From: Paenibacillus athensensis
GTDB lineage: Bacteria > Bacillota > Bacilli > Paenibacillales > NBRC-103111
Reading direction: 5' to 3'
Assembly (NCBI RefSeq): GCF_004514475.2
Contig: NZ_MYFO02000021.1
Location: 1 to 64,000 of the forward strand
Length of the DNA: 64,000 nucleotides
Position numbers and translations under genes: made by a program. The notes below the pieces were generated by a model that was not told the origin of the DNA, searched no databases, and saw only the letters and a list, made by a program, of their open reading frames with translations. Of the stretch, positions 22,433-29,338 are shown in pieces; positions within the stretch are counted from its first letter, which is position 1, and the number at the start of each line of letters is the position of its first letter.

Positions 22433-24925
22433 TCAGCTGACCGTCTTAGGACGCTCCAGCCGCGTGAAGCCCGGCCAGCGGAACGTGGCCCATTCCGGCT
22501 GATGCCGCTCAACGCGCGCCACAACAACCGTCATATCATCCTGAATTTCGCCATGATGATAACGGAAAATTCGCTCCAGCAGGCAATCGGCGAAATCCTG
22601 CGGGTCGTTCGTTTCGATTTCCTGCAGCATCCGCTTCATCCACAGCTCCTTGTTGACCGCATGACCGGGCGCGTCATAGATACCGTCAGTCATCATCACC
22701 ACGATATCGCCGGATTGCAGCGGAATCGAAATCAAATCCACGTCAATATCCTGCACAATGCCAACCGGCAGGTTATTGGCCGAAATCGACAGCACCTCGC
22801 CGCCGCGCTTGATAAAGCTCGGAATGGAGCCGATTTTCATAAAGGTTGTATTCGCACTGTACATATCGATCAGCGCCATGTCGACCGTCGCATACATCTC
22901 GTCGGGCGAACGGAGCATCAGCACGGAATTCAGCGACTTGATCGCCAGCTTTTCGTCCATGCCGGACTGAAGCAGCTGCTGCAGGATCGTCAGCGCCGTC
23001 GAGCTCTCGGCTCGCGCCCGTTCGCCATTGCCCATCCCGTCGCTCAACGCCACGGCGAATTTGCCGTTGCCCAGCTCAACCGTGCTGAAGCTATCGCCGG
23101 ACAGCAGGTCGCCCCCCTTGGCCGCTCCGGCAACGCCGGTTTCAATTTCGAATTCCTTGGCCGAGCCGAACGTCACCGTACTGTAGCCGTCGCCGCGGTC
23201 CAGATTTTCTTCCTTCTTCACAGCGACATGCTCGCCGAGAATTTCACTGAGCAGCGGCGCAATAATTTTGCGGCATTCGTCAAAGCCTTTGGTATAGGTA
23301 TGTACAATTTCAATTTCCACATTGCCTTCGTCCAGACTGATGATGTCAATGCTCTGAATCGACAGTCCCAATTCCTCCAACGCCTGACGAATTTGCTCCT
23401 CTTGCAAAAACAGCTCCTGCCCCTCGCGCTTGATCTCCTTCGCCAAATCCTCCATCACCTGCGATACGCCCGAGAGCTGGTCGGCGACAAGCTGGCGGCT
23501 GTCGAGAATTTGCTTTTTCCAATGCTGATCATTTTTGTACAATCCGTATTGCTGCTTCATCACTTCCAGCACCTGATCGGTGCGTACGCACGCCTTTTTC
23601 CACTCCTGCGGAATGTCGCGTTTATCCAGCTGCTCCTGCGTCTCCAGCGTCGTCATCATATTCGTCATATATGTGTAGGTCTGATAGAACTTGGCATCCC
23701 AGCATTGCTGTTTTTTCCAGCACGTCTCGCACGTTTTGTTGGCGACAGCGTTCATGAAATGCCCGACCTCATCTTCCTTGCGGGCTTCTACCGGCTCGCT
23801 CGTCAACTGCTTGAAGCTGCGCGACAGCTGCCGGAACACTTCGGAAAACTGCTGCACGCGTCCCGCCGTAATATCGCGCACCCGCTTGGCGTAATCCTGC
23901 TGGGACTTCAAATGCTCCTGCGTACCCGGCACGTATTTGGCCAGCGTCTGCACCAGACTGCGCGGCGTCAGCAAGAACAACGCCACAGCTGTGAGCGACT
24001 CCCAAGTCGAATGGATCATATCCGTGCCGCCGCCGATATATACCGACAGGATTGAGGAGCCAAGCAGCATGCCAAACGCCACAGCCAGCCGATTGCCCTC
24101 GCGCAGCAGCCCCGCCAGCATACCGGCAAAAGCCAGCAGACTCATTTGATAAATGGCGCTGCTGTTGGCCAGACTGAGGATCAGGCCGGTAATGACGCCT
24201 ACCGACGCCCCAAACGGCGCACCGCCAACCAGAGCAAATAACAGAATCAAGTACCGCGAGAGCGTATGTTCAATGGTAATCGGACCCAGCTGCCAGTTCA
24301 CCGTGCCGGTCATCACCGATGCAAGCAAAATAATCAGACAAATGATTTCTTCATGTTTCAAATGGTAGTTTTTGCGTGTTAAAGTAAATACAGGAAGCGC
24401 TTGAATGAAGATAAGCGTCAGAACCAAGCTTAGAACCGCCTCTACGGCAATCATCATGCCGGAATACCAGGTCAGATTCGACTGGACTAGCAACGCGAAC
24501 AGCTGGACCAGCGTAGTCGAACCGAACACGATTAAAGGGGCCGAGCTTAGCTCCGATCGTTCGAACTTGTCCATTGCCTTTTGAATCAGCAAAAATACGA
24601 TCATTTCCGTAGCCAGATATCCGGCGTGCGACTGCACCGCCAACAAGCTGCCGGCAAATAAGGAAACGCTCACCCAGGGCAGCAGGTCCTTCCGCGTGAA
24701 ATACATCACTGCAAAAAAGGCGAGGCCAAACGGCGAAAGCTGCTCCAGAATCATCGCCCGGCCGAGTAAAAATCCCATCAGGATGAGCAGCATCGCCCAC
24801 TTGCGGGCGACAAACGCCTGTACCCACCGATTCTCCACCGCTGCGCCGCGTACGCTTGCCGCCGCTTTTTGCCGCAACCCCGACCAGTGTCCCCCGATCG
24901 TTGCAGCCATACTTCTTCTTTGCAT
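22433..24925 (-). CDS. spoIIE: stage II sporulation protein E, PP2C-type phosphatase
   Basis: Dephosphorylates the anti-anti-sigma factor SpoIIAA to activate sigma-F in the forespore, and takes part in polar septation with FtsZ. The 830-residue protein has the expected build. A basic N-terminal tail is followed by a multi-helix membrane region (about 40-330), a central FtsZ-interacting/coiled region, and a C-terminal PP2C domain from about 590. This domain has LLSGDSFSTVELGNGKFAVALSDGMGNG and IVVMMTDGIYDAPG (each given in part). ATG start with AGGAAGG upstream. The promoter has the Spo0A-type 21-bp spacing. Confidence 0.98.
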   Translation of the reverse strand: MQRRSMAATIGGHWSGLRQKAAASVRGAAVENRWVQAFVARKWAMLLILMGFLLGRAMILEQLSPFGLAFFAVMYFTRKDLLPWVSVSLFAGSLLAVQSHAGYLATEMIVFLLIQKAMDKFERSELSSAPLIVFGSTTLVQLFALLVQSNLTWYSGMMIAVEAVLSLVLTLIFIQALPVFTLTRKNYHLKHEEIICLIILLASVMTGTVNWQLGPITIEHTLSRYLILLFALVGGAPFGASVGVITGLILSLANSSAIYQMSLLAFAGMLAGLLREGNRLAVAFGMLLGSSILSVYIGGGTDMIHSTWESLTAVALFLLTPRSLVQTLAKYVPGTQEHLKSQQDYAKRVRDITAGRVQQFSEVFRQLSRSFKQLTSEPVEARKEDEVGHFMNAVANKTCETCWKKQQCWDAKFYQTYTYMTNMMTTLETQEQLDKRDIPQEWKKACVRTDQVLEVMKQQYGLYKNDQHWKKQILDSRQLVADQLSGVSQVMEDLAKEIKREGQELFLQEEQIRQALEELGLSIQSIDIISLDEGNVEIEIVHTYTKGFDECRKIIAPLLSEILGEHVAVKKEENLDRGDGYSTVTFGSAKEFEIETGVAGAAKGGDLLSGDSFSTVELGNGKFAVALSDGMGNGERARAESSTALTILQQLLQSGMDEKLAIKSLNSVLMLRSPDEMYATVDMALIDMYSANTTFMKIGSIPSFIKRGGEVLSISANNLPVGIVQDIDVDLISIPLQSGDIVVMMTDGIYDAPGHAVNKELWMKRMLQEIETNDPQDFADCLLERIFRYHHGEIQDDMTVVVARVERHQPEWATFRWPGFTRLERPKTVS

Positions 24926-24962
24926 CTACGTCAACACCTTCCTATTCGTCCTTGGTGTCTCT

Positions 24963-25028
24963 ATTATAGGGACAATCTCGCAGAAAGTTTGTCAGAATCA
25001 GTTGGTAGATTCGAAGTAATTTCCGACA
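24963..25028 (-). promoter_or_regulatory. spoIIE promoter with Spo0A box
   Basis: Minus strand CTGACA and TATAAT are separated by 21 nt, the abnormal spacing known for Spo0A-activated sigma-A promoters such as B. subtilis spoIIE. TGTCGGA (one mismatch to the 0A box TGTCGAA) lies at 25022-25028 upstream, and TTCGACC lies further out near 25050. The rest of 24926-25191 holds no gene; the tRNA genes found here in B. subtilis are absent. Confidence 0.82.
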
Positions 25029-25191
25029 CGTCCGAACGGTTTTGTCAGCAGGGTCGAAGCCTTGCCCCGCTTTGCCCGAACGGCTGTTGCGAGCCGCTGC
25101 CGCGTCGCTTCGCGCGGCAATCCTGCGTGCATATGCGGGGGATTTCCGTAAATCTATGTCGATTGTGCCGAAAATCGCGCCGACAAACAGC

Positions 25192-25223
25192 AAAAAACCA
25201 CACCGCCCGCAGGCCGTGTGGTT
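25192..25223 (-). terminator. terminator after yabR
   Basis: Minus strand AACCACACGGCC-TGC-GGGCGGTGTGGTT followed by TTTT, 18 nt past the yabR stop. Confidence 0.9.
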
Positions 25224-25241
25224 CATTGTCGAAGCTGTATA

Positions 25242-25796
25242 TTAATCTCTGCGGCCACCGCGGCCGCCGCGTTTGGATTCGGTGTTTTTCTTCAGGGAAG
25301 AAATCCGCTCCTCGCTGTCTTTGAGAAAACGGGACACTTTATCTTCAAAGGTAACATGTTTGGGGCCCTGCGGTTTGAAGCCGCCGCGTCCGCCACGGTC
25401 GCCGCCGCGATTGAAGCCGCCGCGATCTCCGCCAGGTCTTGGACCACTGCCGCCAGGTCTTCCGCCACCGCCGCCGGAGAAGCCTCCACGGTCGCCGGAG
25501 GGACGTCCTTGATAGCCGCCACCTTGTCTATCAGGTCGAGCAGGTCTTTCCTCAACAGGCTTATCAACCGTCTGCTTGATCGATAATCCGATCTTTCCAT
25601 CCTTGTCCACGTTAATCACTTTAACCAGGACTTTATCGTCCAGCTTCAAGTGGTCATTGACATCTTTCACATAATTGTCTGCAATCTCTGAGATGTGAAC
25701 AAGACCGGTAACTCCTTCTGCAAGCTCGACGAATGCTCCAAAGTGAGTAATCCCTGTCACTCTTCCCTCTAGCTTGGTGCCCACTTCAATTGCCAT
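25242..25796 (-). CDS. yabR: S1-domain RNA-binding protein YabR with RGG-rich tail
   Basis: The 184-residue protein starts with one S1 domain (about 1-73: GRVTGITHFGAFVELAEG, VHISEIAD, KIGLSIKQ). The middle (about 85-145) is a glycine/arginine-rich stretch with many GDRGGF and GGRGG units and proline. The end is basic (RGGRGGRRD). S1 domains bind single-stranded RNA, and RGG stretches usually add nonspecific RNA affinity. It lies between spoIIE and divIC as in B. subtilis, where its role is not established. The RGG part is clearly of lower complexity than its neighbours. Confidence 0.93.
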   Translation of the reverse strand: MAIEVGTKLEGRVTGITHFGAFVELAEGVTGLVHISEIADNYVKDVNDHLKLDDKVLVKVINVDKDGKIGLSIKQTVDKPVEERPARPDRQGGGYQGRPSGDRGGFSGGGGGRPGGSGPRPGGDRGGFNRGGDRGGRGGFKPQGPKHVTFEDKVSRFLKDSEERISSLKKNTESKRGGRGGRRD

Positions 25797-25900
25797 AAAG
25801 TAAAATGTTCCTCCCTTAAAATGTTGAAAACACTGGCTACGCCGATTATAACCGATGGCGATATTGCGGTCAACAAGGCGTTCGCGAAATAAACGGCCCG

Positions 25901-26242
25901 TTATTGAGCCGCTTTGGGCAGCGTCAGGTCCGTCTCGCCCGTTCTCTTATAATGCATATCCCGACGAATAATCTGTTCGAGATATTCGTTGTCGTTCAAG
26001 CGGCGAATTTCCCGCTTCGTATCCTCATTGACCTTCTTGGCTTCCGCCAGTTGCTGCTCGAGCCCGTTCACAACGGCGCTCTTGGCGTGAAGTTTGCCGA
26101 ACTGATCCCAGACCGTAACACCGGCCCAGCTCATGAAGCACAAAAGAACGACCACAAGGAAACGGATTCTGCGTTTGGAACCCTTGGTGTTGTTGCCCTT
26201 GGCGCTGCGCTTGGCGGAAGATTGGGGTGCGTGAGCGTGCAT
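25901..26242 (-). CDS. divIC: cell division protein DivIC/FtsB
   Basis: Bitopic division protein that forms a complex with FtsL and DivIB at the septum. The 113-residue protein has a basic cytoplasmic tail and one membrane helix (about 27-46, FLVVVLLCFMSWAGVTVW). An extracytoplasmic coiled coil follows (about 58-90), ending in the family pattern NDNEYLEQIIRRDMHYKRTGE. AGGAGG precedes the ATG. It lies 15 nt after yabQ, in the order yabP-yabQ-divIC-yabR shared with B. subtilis. Confidence 0.95.
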   Translation of the reverse strand: MHAHAPQSSAKRSAKGNNTKGSKRRIRFLVVVLLCFMSWAGVTVWDQFGKLHAKSAVVNGLEQQLAEAKKVNEDTKREIRRLNDNEYLEQIIRRDMHYKRTGETDLTLPKAAQ

Positions 26243-26257
26243 CGGACAGAAAGCCTC

Positions 26258-26836
26258 CTAGTTCTTCGAAAATAATTTGCGATAGAGCTTAACCATCCGC
26301 GAGCCGAGCCGGGTTAACCAAGCCGGAAGCGCCAGCCATCTTCGCAAAGGCCGAATCATCCAGAGGAGCAGTCTCCACACAGGATAAAGCAATTGTAACA
26401 CAATTTTATACAGGAATATAGCTACTGCCGCCAAAAAACCTAAAATGAGCACGCACAGCTTGTATAAGCCGATGAGCGGCTTGACGATCAGCAGTTCTAC
26501 GGTCCGCCGCAAGAAACGGTACAAAGCAACCGCTACGCGCACCAGCACGAGCGTCAGCCGGATTACCCACACGCTCAGCAAAGCGAAGTAAAAGCAGATG
26601 CCAATGCCGATGCCCAAAAAAACGAACACCCGCAGCTGCCCGTCATTACTGTGCACCAAAGCGCGAAAAACAAGGATTGTCGCCACAATCCAGAACAAAA
26701 TGTCTACAAGCGGAATTGTCCAGCGCGGCAGCCGCAGTTTGCCCGATAGAACCCGCAGCACGTCAAACAGAGAGCCCAGCGCAATTCCGCTGCAGAACAT
26801 CATGAAGATGGTATAGAATTGAACGTTCAGCGTCAC
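26258..26836 (-). CDS. yabQ: spore cortex biosynthesis membrane protein YabQ
   Basis: A 192-residue, mostly hydrophobic protein with about four to five membrane segments, starting TLNVQFYTIFMMFCSGIALG, the conserved YabQ opening. In B. subtilis YabQ lies in the outer forespore membrane and is needed for cortex formation. The start codon is GTG, in a GTGA overlap with the yabP stop, so the two are translationally coupled. The C-terminal part is basic (RLGSRMVKLYRKLF). Confidence 0.92.
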   Translation of the reverse strand: MTLNVQFYTIFMMFCSGIALGSLFDVLRVLSGKLRLPRWTIPLVDILFWIVATILVFRALVHSNDGQLRVFVFLGIGIGICFYFALLSVWVIRLTLVLVRVAVALYRFLRRTVELLIVKPLIGLYKLCVLILGFLAAVAIFLYKIVLQLLYPVWRLLLWMIRPLRRWLALPAWLTRLGSRMVKLYRKLFSKN

Positions 26837-27114
26837 TTGAACAGCTTACCTAAAAATCCCTTGGATTTCTCCGGGGAGTTTCCGTCTACGTAAGCCAATT
26901 CGTTGATCGTTCCTTCAATGGCGACTAAGCCTTGGTCGAGGCTCAAATTTTTAATGTGCAGATTCTGCCCCTTGATCATCAGAAAGCCGCATTCCGTTTC
27001 GAGGAGGAACTCTTCACTGTCAAAGCTTTCCACGTTCAGCACGCCTGAAATCTCCAGGAGCTTGCGGTTGAGCATTTTCATTTCCTGCCGCTTCATTTTC
27101 GCGGGATCGATCAT
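26833..27114 (-). CDS. yabP: sporulation protein YabP
   Basis: A 93-residue protein with the YabP-family core MLNRKLLEISGVLNVESFD, EEFLLETECGFLMIKGQ and HIKNLSLDQGLVAIEG. In B. subtilis yabP is a sigma-E gene in an operon with yabQ and is required for normal sporulation. The biochemical role is unknown. I chose the ATG at 27114 because GGAGG lies about 10 nt upstream; the earlier ATG at 27141 precedes that site. A CATATCGT element about 35 nt upstream may be a sigma-E -10, but this is weak. Confidence 0.92.
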   Translation of the reverse strand: MIDPAKMKRQEMKMLNRKLLEISGVLNVESFDSEEFLLETECGFLMIKGQNLHIKNLSLDQGLVAIEGTINELAYVDGNSPEKSKGFLGKLFK

Positions 27115-27175
27115 AGCATGTACCCCTCCTTCATCTATCATTACGATATGGAGGGATGTCCGAAATTAGAACAAC

Positions 27176-27202
27176 AAAAAGAGACTAATCGCTTAGTCTC
27201 TC
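27176..27202 (-). terminator. terminator after yabO
   Basis: Perfect 9-bp stem AGAGACTAA-GCGA-TTAGTCTCT, then TTTTTG on the minus strand, 8 nt past the yabO stop. It separates the hup-yabO pair from the sporulation genes yabP-yabQ. Confidence 0.92.
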
Positions 27203-27210
27203 CGTCGTTG

Positions 27211-27474
27211 TTATTCAGGTTGATACGCTTCTTCCCGCAGCAGCGTGTACATCTTGGCGGCATCTTCCTTGCGGGTCGATTCCGCCAGCGCCTCGACGCG
27301 AACCGTCACCTTTTTCTGCCCGAACTGGATCGACAGCTCGTCGCCGACCTTGACTGCCGTGCTCGGCTTGGCATCGCGGCCGTTAATCCAGACGCGCCCC
27401 TGATCGGACACATCCTTGGCTACCGTCCGTCGCTTGATCAGCCGGGAAACCTTCAAGAACTTGTCGAGTCGCAT
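27211..27474 (-). CDS. rqcP: S4-domain RNA-binding protein RqcP (YabO)
   Basis: Small Hsp15-like S4 protein (87 residues: MRLDKFLKVSRLIKRRTVAK, DQGRVWINGRDAKPS). In B. subtilis it works with RqcH in ribosome quality control, promoting C-terminal alanine tailing on stalled 50S subunits. Its ATG overlaps the HU stop by one base (TAATG), so the two are coupled. Homologues are sometimes named hslR. Confidence 0.93.
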   Translation of the reverse strand: MRLDKFLKVSRLIKRRTVAKDVSDQGRVWINGRDAKPSTAVKVGDELSIQFGQKKVTVRVEALAESTRKEDAAKMYTLLREEAYQPE

Positions 27475-27746
27475 TATTTTACAGCGTCTTTAAGCTTGTT
27501 GCCCGCTTTGAAAGCAGGAACCTTGGACTCGGGAATGGTAATGGACGTGCCGGTTTGCGGGTTGCGGCCCGTACGGCCGGAACGCTTGCGGGTTTCGAAC
27601 GTGCCGAAGCCGATCAGTTGTACTTTATCTCCGCTCGAAAGCGCCTCGGTGACTTCGCCCAAAAAGCCGTTCAGGACGGATTCTACGTCTTTTTTGGTCA
27701 AGCCGCTTTTCGTTGCGATGTTGTTGATCAAGTCAGTTTTGTTCAT
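27474..27746 (-). CDS. hup: HU family DNA-binding protein
   Basis: A 90-residue HU protein with KVQLIGFGTFETRKRSGRTG, the DNA-binding arm RNPQTGTSITIPESKVPAFK and the family length. It binds and bends DNA and helps compact the nucleoid. It lies between mazG and rqcP; B. subtilis has no HU gene here (hbs is elsewhere), so this is an insertion or an alternative ancestral order. TAATG overlap with rqcP. Confidence 0.97.
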   Translation of the reverse strand: MNKTDLINNIATKSGLTKKDVESVLNGFLGEVTEALSSGDKVQLIGFGTFETRKRSGRTGRNPQTGTSITIPESKVPAFKAGNKLKDAVK

Positions 27747-27826
27747 TGGGTTTTCTTACCTCCTAATGTGTATCAGACACAGAACTATGTATTCTTGCTT
27801 GCAGGGCAAATTCCTTCTGACTGGCG

Positions 27827-29338
27827 CTAAATTTTAGAACTTTTTTTCGCTTCCTGCCAATACTTTTCCAGTTCTGATAAATCAGTTTGCTCAAATGTGC
27901 GGCCCCTTAAACGCAAGCTTTCTTCAATGTAGCCAAAGCGCTGCACAAACTTGCGATTCGTGCGGTTAACCGCTTCTTCCGGATCGAGCTTGAGAAAACG
28001 CGCCAGATTGACCACAGCGAACAGCAGGTCGCCCAGTTCGTCGAGCCGCTCCTCATCGCTGCCGCCAGCCATCGCTTCGCGCAGCTCCTGCAGCTCCTCT
28101 TCGATCTTGGCGATGACGTCGCCGACGTCCGACCAGTCAAAGCCGACCGTCGCTGCTTTCTTTTGCAGCTTGTAGGCCTTCATCAGCCCAGGCAAGTCGC
28201 GCGGAACGCCGGACAGCACGGACAGCTGCTGCGGATCGATGCCCTTTTTGCGCTTCTCCTCCGCCTTCATCTCGTTCCAGTTAACAAGCGCCTCGTCGGC
28301 GCTTCCGGCCTTGTTCTCACCGAAGACGTGCGGATGACGGCGCACCAGCTTGTCATTCAAGCCGGCGACGACATCGTATACCGAGAACGCGCCGACTTCT
28401 TCCTCCATCTGCGCATGCAGCATGACCTGCAGCAGCAGATCGCCCAGCTCCTCGCACATCGCATCCGGGTCGTCGTCGTCGATCGTCTCCAGTACCTCGT
28501 ACGTTTCTTCGATCAGGTTCTTGCGCAGGCTGGCGTGCGTTTGCTCACGGTCCCACGGACAGCCTTCAGGGCTGCGCAGCACCTGGACAATCTCGTGTAG
28601 TCGGCCAAAGGTGCGCGCATGCGCAACCGTATCCCGTTCGGCGCGCGGCACCCAGACCAGCGACAGATTGCCGAAGCCCTTGACGCGATCCAGCTCATGC
28701 AGCGGCACCTCCTCGATGGCTTCAGCCCCGGCTACGCCAAGCGAATGGCCCACAACGACGCGATAATCGTCGGGATAAGCTTCCATCAGCGTCAGCTTGA
28801 CGTCCGAAGCGGTCAAGGCGTCGTACACCTGCCCGATGATCGTGTGCAATTGCGGGTTGAGGCTGTAGCGGCTCAAGCTGGTGGCATCCAGCAGCTGAAA
28901 GCCGTCAATCGGGTCAAAGCCGAAGCGCAGGAATGCTTGGTCCACAAAGCTTTCGCCGCCCATCAGCCGCAGCTCGACGCCTTCCGCTGAACAGCGCTGC
29001 CGCAGCAGTTGAACCGTATATTCAGCCACCATCGGGTGACCGGGTACGGCATACACGACCTCCCGGCGCCCGTTGGCGGCCAGCTCCAGCAGCCGGCCCG
29101 CAATCGTCTCGTACACCTGCTCGAAGCGATCGTGCGCGGTATAGATGTCATCGAAGGTTTCAAAAGGAATGGACTGGCTTTCCAGCAAACGCACCATCGG
29201 ATGATCGGCTGTGCGCAGGTAGAGCACGATGTCGCCTTGGGCGGCGGCTTGCAGCTTTTTCCACGCGCCGAGCGTCAGCTGATCCTCGTCGCCTGTGCCC
29301 AGACCGAGCACGGTAATTGCCGCAGTTGTGGCAGTCAT
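27827..29338 (-). CDS. yabN: tetrapyrrole methylase-like/MazG fusion, nucleotide pyrophosphohydrolase (YabN)
   Basis: The 503-residue protein joins an N-terminal methylase-fold domain (about 1-225: ITVLGLGTGDEDQLTLGAW, YAVPGHPMVAE) to two MazG domains (from about 245: LRSPEGCPWDREQTHASLR, EETYEVLETIDD, EELGDLLLQVMLHAQ; then EEELQELREA and DELGDLLFAVVNLAR). MazG hydrolyses noncanonical or all NTPs to NMPs and pyrophosphate. The ATG at 29338 forms a TGATG overlap with the spoVB-like stop; a longer open frame upstream lies in that gene and is not conserved. Confidence 0.95.
   Translation of the reverse strand: MTATTAAITVLGLGTGDEDQLTLGAWKKLQAAAQGDIVLYLRTADHPMVRLLESQSIPFETFDDIYTAHDRFEQVYETIAGRLLELAANGRREVVYAVPGHPMVAEYTVQLLRQRCSAEGVELRLMGGESFVDQAFLRFGFDPIDGFQLLDATSLSRYSLNPQLHTIIGQVYDALTASDVKLTLMEAYPDDYRVVVGHSLGVAGAEAIEEVPLHELDRVKGFGNLSLVWVPRAERDTVAHARTFGRLHEIVQVLRSPEGCPWDREQTHASLRKNLIEETYEVLETIDDDDPDAMCEELGDLLLQVMLHAQMEEEVGAFSVYDVVAGLNDKLVRRHPHVFGENKAGSADEALVNWNEMKAEEKRKKGIDPQQLSVLSGVPRDLPGLMKAYKLQKKAATVGFDWSDVGDVIAKIEEELQELREAMAGGSDEERLDELGDLLFAVVNLARFLKLDPEEAVNRTNRKFVQRFGYIEESLRLRGRTFEQTDLSELEKYWQEAKKSSKI

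Noticed and set aside
24926-25241. tRNA-Met/tRNA-Glu genes expected from B. subtilis synteny
   Set aside because: No T-arm GGTTCGAATCC-type sequence or cloverleaf is found on either strand.
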